Below, one piece after another: positions 35,001 to 46,740 of a stretch of DNA of 64,000 bases. Position 1 is the first letter of the stretch; the number at the start of each line of letters is the position of its first letter. The notes under the pieces were generated by a model that saw only the letters and a list, made by a program, of their open reading frames with translations, was not told the origin of the DNA and searched no databases. Made by a program: the position numbers and the translations under genes. The DNA lies in the NCBI GenBank assembly GCA_025594325.1, contig JANHCV010000007.1, positions 372,001 to 436,000 on the forward strand, read 5' to 3'. The DNA comes from Blastocladiella emersonii ATCC 22665. Lineage: Eukaryota > Blastocladiomycota > Blastocladiomycetes > Blastocladiales > Blastocladiaceae.

Positions 35001-35635
35001 ACAAACCCGGAGTTGTGCTTGTCGAAATCGCGGTACCACGATTTCACGTCGAACCCGTGGTGACGCACGTACGCCCGGATCCGGTCAATCAGCTCGAGAC
35101 ACCGCGCCTGCGTCTTGGGGCTCAGCGGGCGGATGTCCTTGATCCACGCGCCCGGCGCCTCGACGGACAGCGTCGGCGTCTTCTCGAGGTACCGCTCGCC
35201 GAAGACTACACGATCGAGTGTCAGCCGCTCGCCCTCCTAACCCATGATCCCGTGCGTACCCTTGTCAACCGACTCGATGAACGCCGAATAATTGACCGTC
35301 CCGTTCCCGCGCGTATCGTAGTGCCGCTGCAGCACGCCGTACTCGCCGTCGCTGAGCTGCGGGCCCTTCTCGATGCTCATCGACAGGCACCGGCGGAACT
35401 GGCCGTACGAGATGAACCCGGAGTGCAGCCGGTCGTAGTCCTTATAGTACTCGGAGATCCGGATCCGCGCGCTGTACACGTGCGACCGGATCTTAGACTC
35501 GATGATCTCGAGCTCGGACGTCGCGACGGGGCGGGGTTTGGGGGTCGTGTCGCCATCCGTGTCGGGCGAGGTGCCAGGGGCGGACGAGGGCTCGCCGGGC
35601 CCGCCGCCGCTGGATGCGGGATCCATCATCATCAT
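32085..35635 (-). CDS. EF-hand repeat protein (flagellate type)
   Basis: Seven exons: 35635-35260, 35205-34861, 34801-34427, 34369-34296, 34237-33955, 33886-33575 and 33511-32085. They sum to 3192 nt (1063 residues), with every junction in phase. The protein repeats a module of about 150 residues: a basic helix (SARIRISEYYKDYDRLHSGF, YMKGLRMCEFLRDFDRSKTG, KTERIRVYDALRDFDGLNCG), an EF-hand-like loop, and a FxxxVxxG-type end. Modules are often joined by LEKTPTL or LERTPTA. Several loops lack the full set of Ca2+ ligands, so many hands may not bind calcium. Proteins with this module occur in flagellated eukaryotes and I infer an axonemal or basal-body role; no localisation signal proves it. Confidence 0.8.
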
Positions 35636-35962
35636 TGCGGTTTGTGTTGCGAGGGGTGCGGTTGCATGGAGAGAGCGCGTTGATGAGGTAGCGGTGACGT
35701 GCGGGCGTATTATTGCGCCGACGCGGCGGCGAGCGCGCGCGCGCGTGTCTCCTCGCGGTGCGAGACATCGACGCGTTTATCACGTGCCCCTGAACACGCC
35801 CTTTCGCCCGCGCTGCTCTCTCAGCTCGTCGCTCAGGTCCCCGTAGTCACGATGCACGACCGTGGCGCGCGTTGCAGCGCGTTTCGCAAGGTGAGGATCG
35901 AGGATGGCAGTCACAAAAGCCGCGCGCGGATATATTCGCCTCCTCCCCTCCCCGTCGCTCGT
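35636..35962. promoter_or_regulatory. Promoter region of the EF-hand gene
   Basis: 327 bp between the Yip1 stop and the EF-hand start, both minus strand. A GATATATTC element at 35929-35937 is a possible TATA box. No gene. Confidence 0.4.
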
Positions 35963-37231
35963 TCATTCAGAGATGGTGTAGCTGAAGAAGAGCAGCTTGA
36001 GCAGCAGCGCGAACACGGCGTGGGCGGCAGCGGCGGCGAGGAGGACAAACTTGACGACGTGGCCCGGGATGGCCTGGGGCCGGTTGGTGGTGAGCTCGGT
36101 TAGCTGCAGGTGCACGTTGCGGCCGAGGAAGAGGCCTGTGCGGGCGAGGTGTATGAGTGACGGTGAAGACCAGGAGATGCGGCGTGGGACGTACCAGTGA
36201 GCAGGAAGGCGAGCGCGACGAGGATCCACCGGACCGCGTCGATCGGAACGACGCACACGAGCTACACTCCCCTCACGTCAGCCCAGCTCTTCGACTAGCA
36301 CTCGAGACAAGCGTACCGTGATCGGGATCCACATAGCCATCCCGTACCCATAGATGGCCCAGAGATCGAGCAGCCCGAGGTGGCGGCCGTAGTACCGCGA
36401 CACGCCCCACATGGCCGACGGGGTCGCGAACGTGTAGGCGTAGACCGTGGACATGGCGGCGCTCAGCCGCGTGAAGTCGTAGACGTAGGGCTTGGCGGCC
36501 ATGTACGACGCGATCGAGTGCGCGAGCGAGCTCGTCACGAACAGCGCAAAGATGAGCGTCGTCGGCACCCAGAACGGACCGTACAGCTCCTGCTTGACGG
36601 CCAGCGCCGACACGAACTGGTTGTTGGGGTACAGCGCCAGGCGCGCGCGCAGGAGGATCTACGCGATGGGTCGGTGCGTCAGCTGCATGACGGGGAGTGG
36701 GGTTCGGAGGGAACCGTACGTCGGCCGTGTCCACGTCAAAGTACCGCGCGTAGTACTCTATCTGCCACATCTTGGCGTCGGCCGGCGGCGGGAGCGGCTG
36801 CCGCATCGGCTCGGGGCCTGCACCGCCGCCGGCCGCGGTGGCCGTGGTGGGCGACGACGGGATTGGCGCCGTCGAGTAGCTGCCCGCAGCGGGCGTGCCC
36901 ATCTTACCGGCGACGAGCGGCGTAGGCGACGCGGCGGGAGGAGCCGGGGAGGTGCCGGCAGGAGGCACGGGGCTCGCGGACGCTGTGAACTCTGCACGGC
37001 GGCCACGAGAGTCAAGCAAGGCTCACAGCAGAGCCGAGAGCGAAGTACGTACGCTGGAAGGCCAGCCGGTCATTGTCGTCGAGAGCCAGCGACGCGGGCT
37101 GGAGCACCGGCGACGCGCTCGGCGGCACGATCGCCTACACTTGGCCGCGGTCAGCGCACGGTCCGCGGGAGCACATCTGGTGCGACAAGGCCCACCTGGT
37201 CGTCGTCTTTCAGCGACTGGTACTTTGACAT
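35963..37231 (-). CDS. Yip1-domain Golgi membrane protein (YIPF1/2-like)
   Basis: Six exons: 37231-37196, 37134-37053, 36991-36720, 36658-36317, 36261-36195 and 36135-35963; total 972 nt, 323 residues, all in phase. A cytosolic N-terminus of about 130 residues is Pro/Ala-rich. The Yip1 domain opens with WQIEYYARYFDVDTADV and LYGPFWVPTTLIFALFVTSS, close to YIPF1/YIPF2. Five hydrophobic segments follow, the last at the C-terminus (FALLLKLLFFSYTISE). Yip1-family proteins sit in Golgi/ER membranes, bind Rab GTPases and act in vesicle transport. Divergent from the CDK10-like gene with only 186 bp between starts. Confidence 0.9.
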
Positions 37232-37417
37232 GGTTCCATGGGATGCCGAGGCAGTGGAGAGAGGGCAAGGCAGCGCGGCGAGGGAGAAGGCCGACGCGTG
37301 TCGGCGCCTCGCCCGAAACGGTCACCTGAGCGCCGCTCTCTCGACGTCTCTTCTCCCCTCGCTCCCCTTTCCCATGCATCTCGCGCCGTTCCGGCCGTAT
37401 CCCGACAACCTCACTCC
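37232..37417. promoter_or_regulatory. Short bidirectional promoter (Yip1 / CDK10-like)
   Basis: 186 bp separate the two start codons. An upstream in-frame ATG at 37238 would leave only 6 bp, so the ATG at 37418 is the likelier CDK10 start. Confidence 0.5.
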
Positions 37418-38987
37418 ATGCAACGAACCGAACGGCCCACGTTGCGCCCGCGCCAGCGGTCCGAGTCGAGCAAATCGGCAACCGCTCGCCCAGGAGAGTT
37501 GGTAGGAGGGGGCAACCCTGTCATCCCTGGCTCGGCCGGTCCCATGGCTGCTCTCGCTGCCGCGCACCCGCAACCTCGCCCACACCACCACCACCACCAT
37601 CACCAGCACCACCACGCGGGCCCGCCGACGCACGCGTCGACGGCGTCGAGCAGCTCGACGACCGTCTCGTCGAACGCGCACTTTGTGACGCAGCGCGAGA
37701 GCAAGCTGCCGCTGGCCTCGGGCCACTTCTACGGCGCGTGCCGCAACATCGAGGACTACGTCAAGGGGCAGAAGGTCGGCGAGGGCACCTACGGCGTCGT
37801 GTACCGCGTCCAGGACTCGCAGGACGCGAGCGGCCGCCAGTACGCCGTCAAGCGGATCCGCATGGATAACGATAACGACGGGTTCCCGATTCCGAGTATC
37901 CGCGAGGTCACGCTGCTACGCCAGCTCAAGCACCGCAACGTCGTCCATGTCAAGGAGGTCGTCGTTGGGGATACCCTCGACAAGACGTTCATGCTCATGG
38001 AGTTTTGTGACCGCGATCTCGCGTCGCTGCTCGACCGGTTGCCTGAGCCGCTCGGGGAGGCTGAGAGTACGTTTCATCTCGACTCCTTGCTGGCGTGTGT
38101 GACTGACCCCCGCGCATCTCCATAGTTCAGTGCCTCATGCGCCAGCTGCTCGAGGGCATGGAGTACCTGCACACCCACTTTGTCATCCACCGCGACCTCA
38201 AGCTCGCCAACCTGCTCCTGACCCAGCAGGGCGTGCTCAAGATCGGTACGCTCTCCCTCGCACCTTCCCTCTTCCCCTGCCCACTCAACATCCACCAAAC
38301 TATAGCCGACTTTGGCCTCGCCCGCAAATTCGGCCTCCCGCCGCGCCCCATGACCCCCAAGGTCGTGACGCTGTGGTACCGCGCGCCCGAGCTCCTCCTG
38401 GGCGAGCGCACCTACACGGTGGCCGTCGACAACTGGTCCGTTGGGTGCATCTTTGGCGAGCTCGCTCTCAAGAAGCCGCTGATCCCGGGCAAGACCGAGC
38501 CCGAGCAGCTCGACCACATCTTTCGCCTCATCGGGCCTCCCACCGACAAGGCGTGGCCCGGGTGGAAGAAGTTGCCGCTCGCGGACGCACTCGCGGTGCC
38601 CAAGGACATGTACGTTCGCTATGCGAAGCGGGTGAACGGACGACACTAACGCGCGCGGGATGTGTAGCAAACCGACCTTCTATGACCGGTTCCGCGGGCT
38701 CACCGACGTCGCCCTCGACCTCCTCAAGCGGTTCCTCTCTTACGACCCGGCGCGCCGCATGACGTGTCCCGACGCCCTCCACCACGACTACTTTTGCGGC
38801 GGTACGTGTGCCGCTCACTCATCTGCCGCCGACCCAGACTGACACCACGAATGTGAATGTAGCGGCGACCGACGAGGCGCCGCTTCTGCGCAACCGGCAC
38901 ATCATGGCGCAAATGGACGAGTCGACGGGCCAGTCGCGCGAGCTCGCCAACCGCGCGCATGAGCAGAAGCGGCGCCGGTTACGCTGA
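37418..38987 (+). CDS. CDK10-like cyclin-dependent kinase
   Basis: Five exons: 37418-38066, 38126-38245, 38306-38609, 38668-38801 and 38863-38987; 1332 nt, 443 residues. A His-rich N-terminal region of about 100 residues precedes the kinase domain. Seen: GEGTYGVVY glycine loop, AVKRIRM lysine, PIPSIRE in the cyclin-binding helix position, [17 protein letters not shown], and [18 protein letters not shown], which matches CDK10 more closely than CDK11. The entry CRNIEDY before the kinase domain and VKEVVVG also fit CDK10. The C-terminal tail is basic (EQKRRRLR). CDK10 with its cyclin acts in transcription and cell-cycle control; substrates here are unknown. Confidence 0.88.
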
Positions 38988-39091
38988 TCGATGGACGACC
39001 GAGGCCATGTACATAGAACAGATACCGTGTTTCATTCACTCTCTTGGACTCGACCAAACCATCCTCAAACTCGAGCTCATAACACGCGTAC

Positions 39092-40489
39092 TCACCCGAC
39101 GGTCGGCACGGCCGTGTCGTTGGTCATGCTCCACCCGGGCGGGAGCCCCGCGGGCGGCTTGCCCTGCATGTCGATCCCGGCGGCCACGTCGATCGGCGCG
39201 CCGTGATCCGCGGGCTCGCCGCGGGCAATGGCGGCGCGGCGGTGGGCCATGGCGAGCTCGCGGCGGTGGGCCTCGTCCTTGCGGGTCTGCTCGATGCGGT
39301 AGAAGAGCGACCCGTCGTACTGGGCGCGCATGTACTCGCGCGGCATGATGCGCTCGCCCGAGGTCGGGTCGCGCTCCATGCACAGCAGGTACAGCGTGCC
39401 GAACTCGAACTTGGCCGCGAACCACCCGAACGGGTCCGTCGCGCACCGCAGCGCCTCGGTCATGGCCAGGCCCTCGGCGAACGTCAGGTACCCCGGGTTG
39501 GTCTTGGCGTACTTGGCGAACAGCTCTGTGCGATGGTGGGTCGGCGAGGGTGAGTCGGGAGTCGGGCAAGAGACGGTGGCCGCGCGCAGAGAGAAAATAC
39601 GGACCCTCGAACTTGGCCGGGATGAAGCGGCCCTCCGTGTCGTAGGTGCCCGAGTCGCTGCCGTGCTTGGCCTTGTGGATGTTCTGCGCGCGTGCGCGCG
39701 GGTGAGGGGTGCGTTAGCCATGACCACCGACCGACTCGACGTGCTGACCAGGGAGCCCGTACCTCGACGTGGATGTAGAACTATCCTCGCAGGAACGAGC
39801 GGACGCGGCGAGCGTCAGTCACTGCCATGGCCAACACCACACACCACCGAGTAGAAAACGCACCCGCGGGTCCGGGATCCACGACTTCTGGGTCACGTAG
39901 GCAAAGTTGAGGTTGATGACGAGCATGGCCGCGATCGAGAAGAGGATGTTGAACCCGAGCGCGCGGAAGCCCTGGTACGTCTCGAGCGGCGTGATGATGC
40001 CGTCGTTGTTGCTGCGCGTCGTCGCGCGTCGTCGCGTGTTGCGGGCCGTCAGCGCACGCGGGTGGGCGCGCGAGAAAGGATAGGGAAGCGTACCGGTCAA
40101 AGAACATGACGTGCTGCTGGAGCACCGACATGTTTTCGTGCGGGTTGTGCAGCGTGCCGTCGGGGTGGTCCGCGTCCACGGCGCGCGTCGCGCGCGGCAG
40201 CCCTGGAGCCCGCAAGAGCGAAACATCATCAGTCCCCGTATCACGGCGGGCACCCCACACACGCCGGCAACGTACACGGCGCAGGAATCGCCTCGTCGAG
40301 ATCGTGCGGCAGCGGGCGGTCGAGCGTGACGCGCGCCGCCGACGTGCCCGTGACCACGTGCGTTGTCGCGTCGCACACCGTCTCGATGCCGTCGTCGTTG
40401 ATCAGCGTGCCCGCCGGCGACGACCGCGCCGTGCCCGCGTCGCCGCCGCCGCGGTGGCGCAGCTCGGACTTGGCGGCGTGGTGGGACAT
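39092..40489 (-). CDS. Caleosin (lipid-body Ca2+-binding peroxygenase family)
   Basis: Six exons: 40489-40276, 40202-40094, 40011-39864, 39780-39763 (18 nt), 39683-39605 and 39525-39092; 1002 nt, 333 residues, all phases consistent. Seen: the [20 protein letters not shown] single EF-hand, a following hydrophobic stretch ([20 protein letters not shown]) for membrane or lipid-droplet insertion, [14 protein letters not shown] with a likely haem-ligand His, FIPAKFEELF, and the C-terminal [20 protein letters not shown] block. About 65 extra N-terminal and C-terminal residues make it longer than typical caleosins. Expected location: lipid droplets or ER, in storage-lipid and oxylipin metabolism. 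Confidence 0.92.
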
Positions 40490-40975
40490 GGTGGATGGTG
40501 GTGGTGTGTGTGGTGGTGTGGTGGATGATGATCGGGACGGAGATGTCTCAGCGGACGAGAGAGAGCGGGCGGCCCGCGGCTGCTGCATCGCTGATGGCGG
40601 GGCGGCCCAGCTCGTTCGATGCGCGCCGATGCCCGCCGCCCGAGCAGATTCACGCGCAGGCGGGCGGGCAAGCAGGTCAGCGCGGCGGCGCTCTCACGGG
40701 CAAGCCGAGCGACCGAGCAACGCGCGGTGTTCCCGTCGCACCCACCGCCCGCCCAACGCGCGTTTGTGGCGCAACGCGTCTCACCTCACCTCACCTTCTC
40801 ACCTCGCTGTCTTCGGTCGCCCCAGAGGGACCTCTGATCGCACGCTGGACCAGTTAAAACGTGGAGTGTGTGTGAAATACCAGAAACTCTCTCGAGAGCG
40901 CGGCGGCGGCAGAGGGGCACAAAACAAGGGTAAAACGAGGTGACACCATCGACCAGAAACGCGCCGGCCGCGCAG
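40490..40975. other. Intergenic region between caleosin and VAP genes
   Basis: 486 bp with a GT-rich simple repeat near 40495-40530 just before the caleosin start. Contains the caleosin promoter. No gene. Confidence 0.5.
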
Positions 40976-42386
40976 CTAGAATACAATGGCGCCGAGGAGG
41001 AACGAGACGACCGCGACAATGAACACGAGCTGTGGCGGGTAGTAGCTCGGGTTGACGATGGTGCGCGTGATGACCTGCGGCTGCGCGGGTGCGGCCGACG
41101 CAGCGGCGGATGTTGGCGCGGCGGCGGCGATGGGCGCGGGCACCGACCGCTGCCGCAGCGTGGCCGCCGTGGCGTTGGCCTGCTGCAGCTGCTGCGTCAG
41201 CTCGGCGATCTTGCGCTCCTTTTGCGCCGTCGCGTCCTCGAGCGTCGCGATCCGCGCCTCGAGCGTCTTGACGTTGGCCGCCAGCGTCTTCTCCATCGAG
41301 ATCTACACGTGTATCCCAACCAGTCAGTCGCGAGGTCGGTGGAACGCGCACGACCAAGTCGTACAACGGTCTCGGCGGGCCGCGAGGGGGCGTGGGACGC
41401 GGCGAGCGGGAGCGGCGTCGGGAGGGCCGGCGCCACGGGAGCGCGGGCGACAGGAGCAGCGGGGGCAGGGGCAGCAGCGGGGATATCGCGCGACGTGCTC
41501 TGGAACGTGGCCGAGCCGGCGAGACTCGGCATCGACGTAGACCCGTTATTGCCCGACGCGGCGGGGTTCGGGATCGCGGCCATGGGCAGCGTCACGGGAG
41601 CAGCGGGCACGACGGCGGGCGCGGCCGAGATGGGCGCCGGCACCGCGGGCACGGGTGCGGGAGGCGCAGCGACCGGGAGGGGTGGCGTGTACGCGGGCGG
41701 GGCGGGCGGCTCCTCGGTGCCGGCGGCGGCGCGCTGGAGCGTGTGGGTGGCGGCGGACATGTCGGAGCGCGAGGGGACGGCGCTCATCATGGGCGATTTG
41801 GGCGCGGCCGACCACATGGCGCTGTTGTTCCCGTCGTCGTCGTTGCCGACCATGGACCCGCCGGCGGGCGAGTCGCCGGGCAGCGTGACGCGGAGCGGGT
41901 CCGACCCGCCGCTGTCGCCGGACCCCTCGTTGCCCGAGGCGTCGAGGTACGCGCAGCGCAGCTTGTGCTCGACGATCTCGTCCTTGCGCGACTTTTCGAT
42001 GATGGGCCACAGGTCGGCCGAGGCAATGTCCACCTCCATGGACGCGATCTTGACGCTCTGCACGAGGAACTTGTCCTTGCACTTGAAGCCCGGCGGCGGG
42101 TCCACCTTCATGGGCTGCAGCAGCACCGACACCTCGATGGTCTCGCGCGGGCCAATGTTGCCGCAGTTGGGCCGCACGCAGTACTGCTTGGGCGCCGTCG
42201 TCTTGACCTTGAACGCAATGGTCGTGTCCGTCACGTTGCGCACGCGCAGCGTCGACGTGGCGCCCTCGGCGAACGGGCCTACGAGCGAGGGGCGGGTCAG
42301 CGGGGGCTCGCTGATGGGGCGAGCGGGTAATCAGGCGTACGCTGGAACGCCAGCTGCTGCGGCGGGTCGAGCTCGACAATGGTCAT
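40976..42386 (-). CDS. VAP/Scs2-type MSP-domain tail-anchored ER protein
   Basis: Exons 42386-42341, 42278-41365 and 41302-40976; 1287 nt, 428 residues. Residues 1-120 are a major sperm protein domain with the FFAT-binding core VKTTAPKQYCVRPNCGNIGP and FLVQS. A linker of about 190 Ala/Pro/Ser-rich residues, unusually long for a VAP, leads to a coiled coil (EKTLAANVKTLEARIATLED) and a C-terminal hydrophobic anchor (LVFIVAVVSFLLGAIVF). VAPs tether the ER to other membranes by binding FFAT-motif proteins such as lipid-transfer proteins. Confidence 0.92.
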
Positions 42387-43199
42387 GCTGCTGAATGTTG
42401 CTCGGAGTGTTGCTGACTGATGGGTGCAGCAGCAGATCCAGTGCGCCGAGTCCGATCACACCACGACGTCCGAGAAATCACACCCGGGCGCGCGGGGAGC
42501 ACGCAGAAGGTTAAGCGGCGAGCAGTAGTGGGGCAGGCATCAGGGGGACGCGCGGAGGTGTGGGAGACGAGTCCGAGGGCGATCCGCAGCGAGCGCAAGC
42601 GGCACAGCGTGCGTGGTGGCGGGCGGGTCGAGGGACGAGCGATACAAGGGAGGGCGCAAGGGTCAGCTCGCCGTCGACTCGAAGAGTTCATCGCGGAGCG
42701 GCCTTACGTTGCGTGTCGCTTGGCAGCGCGAGCGGGCGGGCGGCGCGAGTGCGGGCAGCGCGGCGGTTCAGGTATGCTTCGTGGTTGCGGGCGGTGGCGC
42801 GAGCTGTCGTCGCGAAGCTTACGTGGTTGGGGAGGGTCGGGGCAAGGTCGGCAGCCAGGATCGTGGCGGCGTGGCGCGGCGGCCGCTTCTGCAGCCGAAC
42901 GGGGATTCACGCGTCGGTTCGTATCAGCTGATTTGCGACAGGAGTGGCAGGCTTCCGGGGAGCGCATCTGATTGGCCGACGGGCGTGGCACCGCTGAAAC
43001 GCGGACTCGAAACGGCCCGCCCTTCTCGGTGCGGCTTCTCTTGGCCCTCGTCATCCACCGTCCACGGCAGCAGCTGCCTGATCCGGCCCCGAATGCGAGG
43101 CCAGTGCGAGGGCCGGGGTGGCAGGCAGGCGAGCGGCCCGGAGAACTCTCTCTCTCCCCAACCACTGCGCCTCTCTAACTCAGCAGCACACTGCACACC
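42387..43199. promoter_or_regulatory. Divergent intergenic region between VAP and chitin deacetylase genes
   Basis: 813 bp, GC-rich, with a pyrimidine tract (CTCTCTCTC) shortly before the ATG at 43200. No gene supported. Confidence 0.5.
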
Positions 43200-44475
43200 A
43201 TGAAGCACTCGCACCGCCGGCCAACGCTACTCCTGGCCACGCTCGTCGCCGCCCTGGCCCTCGTCGCCTCGGTGCACGCGGCGGTCGGGATCCCCGACGC
43301 GCGCGACTGGTGCATCCGCACGCGCGGGTGCATCATCCCGCCGTCGGACCTGGTCAAGTCGAACCGCGACCTCGAGGCCAAGCTGCTCGGCGACAAGAAG
43401 GTGTGCGGCGACGGCGTGTGCAACGTCGCCCAGGGCGAGACGTGCGACTCGTGCATGGGTACGCTTCGCGGCCACGATCTTGTTTGATGGCGGTGCTGAC
43501 CCATGCGATCGGATAGCCGACTGCGGCAAGTGCCAGTACGCCGTGCCCTTCACGCAGTGCGTGCAGCCCGGGACCGTCGCGCTGACCTTCGACGACGGGT
43601 TCGCCAAGTACACCGAGTCGCTGATCGAGATCCTCGACAAGGAGCAGATCAAGGGCACCTTTTTCACCATCGGCGAGGCTATCATGGCCAACGCCACCAA
43701 CTGGCCCATCATGCGCAAGGCCATGGCCAACGGGCACGAGGTTGCGAGCCACACTTACACGCATCGGTGGGTCAAGGCCAACTGCACGGATCGGATTAGC
43801 TTCTCCTACTGACATGCAATGCGCGCGTATAGGAACATGGGCAAGACGGGCCAGGTCGAGCCCGAGTCCCCGCGCGGTAAGATGATGACCGAGGCCGAGA
43901 TGCGCACTGAAATTCTCCTGGGCGACCTCGCCGCGCAGCACGCGCTCGGCAAGCGGCCGCGCTTCTTCCGGCCGCCGCAGCTCGACTACCGCACCGAGAC
44001 GATCCGCGTCATCGAGACGCTCGGCATGGTGCCCATCAACGTGAACGTCGACACGCGCGACTGGGAGGAGAACGCCATGCACGCCAAGGACGGCACCCTC
44101 CCGTCGACGCAGGACATCATCGACAACTTCAAAAAGTCGTACGCCGAGGCCAAGGAGCGCAACGCCAAGTCGTTCATTGTCCTGCAGCACGACCTGTACA
44201 ACTTCTCGATCGCCGCCGTCCCCGAGATCATCAAGATCCTGCGCGCCGACAAGCTCGAGTTCGTGCCCATGAGCAAGTGCCTCAACGAGACGCCCTACCG
44301 CGACCCGACCGACAACCCGTTCCTCAACCCGCGCTACGGCAAGCTCTCGGCCGAGATGGCCGCCATGTCCGCGTCGATCCTCGTCAGCGCCGCGCCCGCC
44401 GCCCACCTCGCCTCCATCGCCGCGTCCGCCGTCGCGTCGGTCGCGATGGTCGCCGCCATGGCGCTCCTGCTCTAA
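43200..44475 (+). CDS. Chitin deacetylase (NodB domain), probably GPI-anchored
   Basis: Exons 43200-43458, 43517-43766 and 43833-44475; 1152 nt, 383 residues. A signal peptide (LLLATLVAALALVASVHA) and a Cys-rich segment precede the NodB domain. All five catalytic motifs are seen in order: LTFDDGF (Asp-Asp), HEVASHTYTH (metal-binding His pair), RFFRPPQ, DTRDWEE and IVLQHDLY. The C-terminus is hydrophobic after a Ser/Ala stretch, as in a GPI signal. The enzyme removes acetyl groups from chitin to make chitosan at the cell surface, a typical fungal wall function. Confidence 0.93.
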
Positions 44476-44824
44476 GGCGTCTACTCTCTCTCTCGCGTGA
44501 TTGCAAACCTCCCCCTCCCATTTTGCCGTGTAATAGCTTCCCTCCTCCCACCTAATGTGACCCCCAAAAGTGTATTTTGCTTCATTTACGCGCGAGCGAG
44601 CTGAGCGGGTCGAGCTGAGCCACCCCTGGCTGGCAGTGACGGCGGGGTCGGCGGCGGTGGGTGATCGGCGAACACGCACGCGCAAACGCGTCTCGCGGCC
44701 CCCGCTGCACCCATCACCTGACCGCGCTGCCGCCGCCGCGAGACGCGTTGTTCAGGGATCGCGCGCCCCCTCTCCCCTCTCCCCTCTCCCCTCCCCTCGC
44801 CTCCCCAATACCACACATTGCGCA
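44476..44824. other. Intergenic region before the C1 kinase
   Basis: 349 bp between same-strand genes, ending in a CCCTCTCC-repeat pyrimidine tract (about 44766-44800), probably the core promoter or 5' UTR. No gene. Confidence 0.5.
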
Positions 44825-46484
44825 ATGGAATCGACGATCCGCTTCGAGGACCTGGAGCTGAAAACCGAACTGGGCCGCGGCCTGTTCGGCGTCGTGTACC
44901 TGGCCGAGTACCTCGGGACGCAGGTCGCCGTCAAGGAGGTGTTCCGGATCCCGGGCGTCGAGTTCGCGAAATATTTCGCCCGCGAGGTCGACGGCCTGCG
45001 CGAGGCGCGCCACCCGAACTGCATCCAGTTCATGGGCATTGCGCGCGACGAGCCGGGCAACCGCGACTTTATCGTCACCGAGTTTGTGCCCGGCGGCAAC
45101 CTCAGCGATAACTGGATTCATGACGAGTCGAGGGAGCTGCCGTGGCGGCTGCGGGTCTCGTTCGCCACGGATATCGCGCGCGCGCTTGCGTACCTCCACG
45201 CGCGGGAGATGATTCATCGGTACGCCTTGGCCGTGATGAGCGGTGCTGGGTCGCGTCGCTGATGTATTGCCATGGCTGGGGTAGTGACCTCAAGGGCAAG
45301 AACCTGCTCGTCACCGAGAACAAGCGGATCAAGGTGTGCGACTTTGGCCTGTCCCGGATCCGCGCGCGCACCGCCGACGAGCGCAAACGCGTACGCTCTC
45401 CATCCATCGCACGGACCGCTCGGCGCAAACTGACCCGCGAGTCCGCCCGCAGATGTCGTACTGCGGCACCGACGCATACATGGCGCCCGAGATCATGCTG
45501 TGCATGGACCTCGACAGCGCGGTTGACATCTTCAGCTACGGCATCATCCTGCTCGAGCTGATCACGCGCCACCCGGCCGACCGGTACCAGCGCATCATCC
45601 CGGGGTTCGGCGTCGACACGGCGCTCCTCGCCCCCTACACGCCCGACGACACCCCGCCCGCGCTGTGGTCGCTCGCGTGCAAGTGCGTCGAGCCCGAACC
45701 CGCCGACCGGCCCGGGTGGCGCGAGATCCTGGGCACGCTCGCGGGCATCGAGGTCGCGCTCGTCGCCGAAGCCGCCGCTGCGCTCCACTCGGCGTCCGCG
45801 TCCCGCCGGTCATCGGCCGTCGTCAACTACGACCGACCGGCGCGGCGCGCGACTGACGAGACGTCCGAGGGGAGTGTGGCGGGGGCGGCGGGCGGGGCGG
45901 AGGATGAAGGCGGGGAGGAGGTGCCCGTGCCGCCGCTCCACCTCGGCGCCGAAATGGTCGACCGGCTCGCGGCCAACGCGCGGTCGCCGAGCGAGCCCCT
46001 GCTGCACCTCGGCCACTCGGAGAGCGTCGCCGACGACCTCGAGTCCCTGTCGACGCTCGCGTCAAGCTCGGTCCCCGCGTCCGCCACCTCACCCTCACCT
46101 TCGCCCGCCGCCGCGACGGGAAGCAACGGCACCCTCGAAGCCCCGCTGTCGCCCGCGAGCCCCGACGACGACGGCGAGCCGCCCGTGGTCCCGCACCGCT
46201 TCTCGCTGCTCATGCCGCCGTCCATGGACAAGTGCAAGATGTGCAAGAAGCGGTTCGGCATGCACCGGCGGCTCGTGTGCGACGACTGCGGGTACGCGTG
46301 CCACCGCAAGTGCGCGGCCCTCGTCCCGCCGCTGTGCGCGCTCAAGGGCGGCATCAAGGCGTACCACGAGCGGTACCTCGAAGACCTGATGCGGCGCAAG
46401 CCGGCGGAAGGGTCGCTGGCCAAGTCGCCGCCGGGTGTCGTGTCGCCCACGGGCGGGTCGCGGAATAAGCTCGCGGGGGTGTAG
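44825..46484 (+). CDS. TKL-like protein kinase with C-terminal C1 domain
   Basis: Exons 44825-45219, 45285-45390 and 45453-46484; 1533 nt, 510 residues. Kinase domain: glycine loop GRGLFGVVY (17-25), lysine in VAVKEV (K37), HRDLKGKN (131-138), DFG (151-153), MAPE and DIFSYGIILLEL. HRDLKGKNLLV points to the tyrosine-kinase-like group rather than AGC kinases. After a Ser/Pro/acidic linker of about 130 residues comes a C1 zinc finger (about 415-463) with full H-x12-C-x2-C-x11-C-x2-C-x4-H-x2-C-x7-C spacing. C1 domains bind diacylglycerol or phorbol esters, or act in protein contacts; lipid binding here is not proven. Confidence 0.88.
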
Positions 46485-46740
46485 TGGCGGTAGAATAAAA
46501 TGGAGCGACTTCATGATCACTTCACGGTGGCGGACTCGGCGGTCCAGACCCTGACGCGCAGCACAAACGCGTCGCGCGTCACAGTCACATCGCGCCACTC
46601 GCCGCGCGCGCTTTCGCTCGCCCGCCCACGCCGCCCACGCCGCCCCCGGCTGCGCACCCATCCGCCCGCTCGCTCTCCTCTCCCCTCCGCTCTCCCTTTG
46701 CGAACCCACGCCTCCGAAGACGAAGCAACGCATCAACACC

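Noticed and set aside
37238-37240. Upstream ATG as the CDK10 start
   Set aside because: It would leave 6 bp to the Yip1 start codon on the other strand; the added 60 residues are Arg/Ser-rich and unlike CDK10.
37585-37617. CAC/CAT run near 37.6 kb as a separate microsatellite
   Set aside because: It lies in the frame of the CDK10-like protein and encodes its His-rich N-terminal segment.
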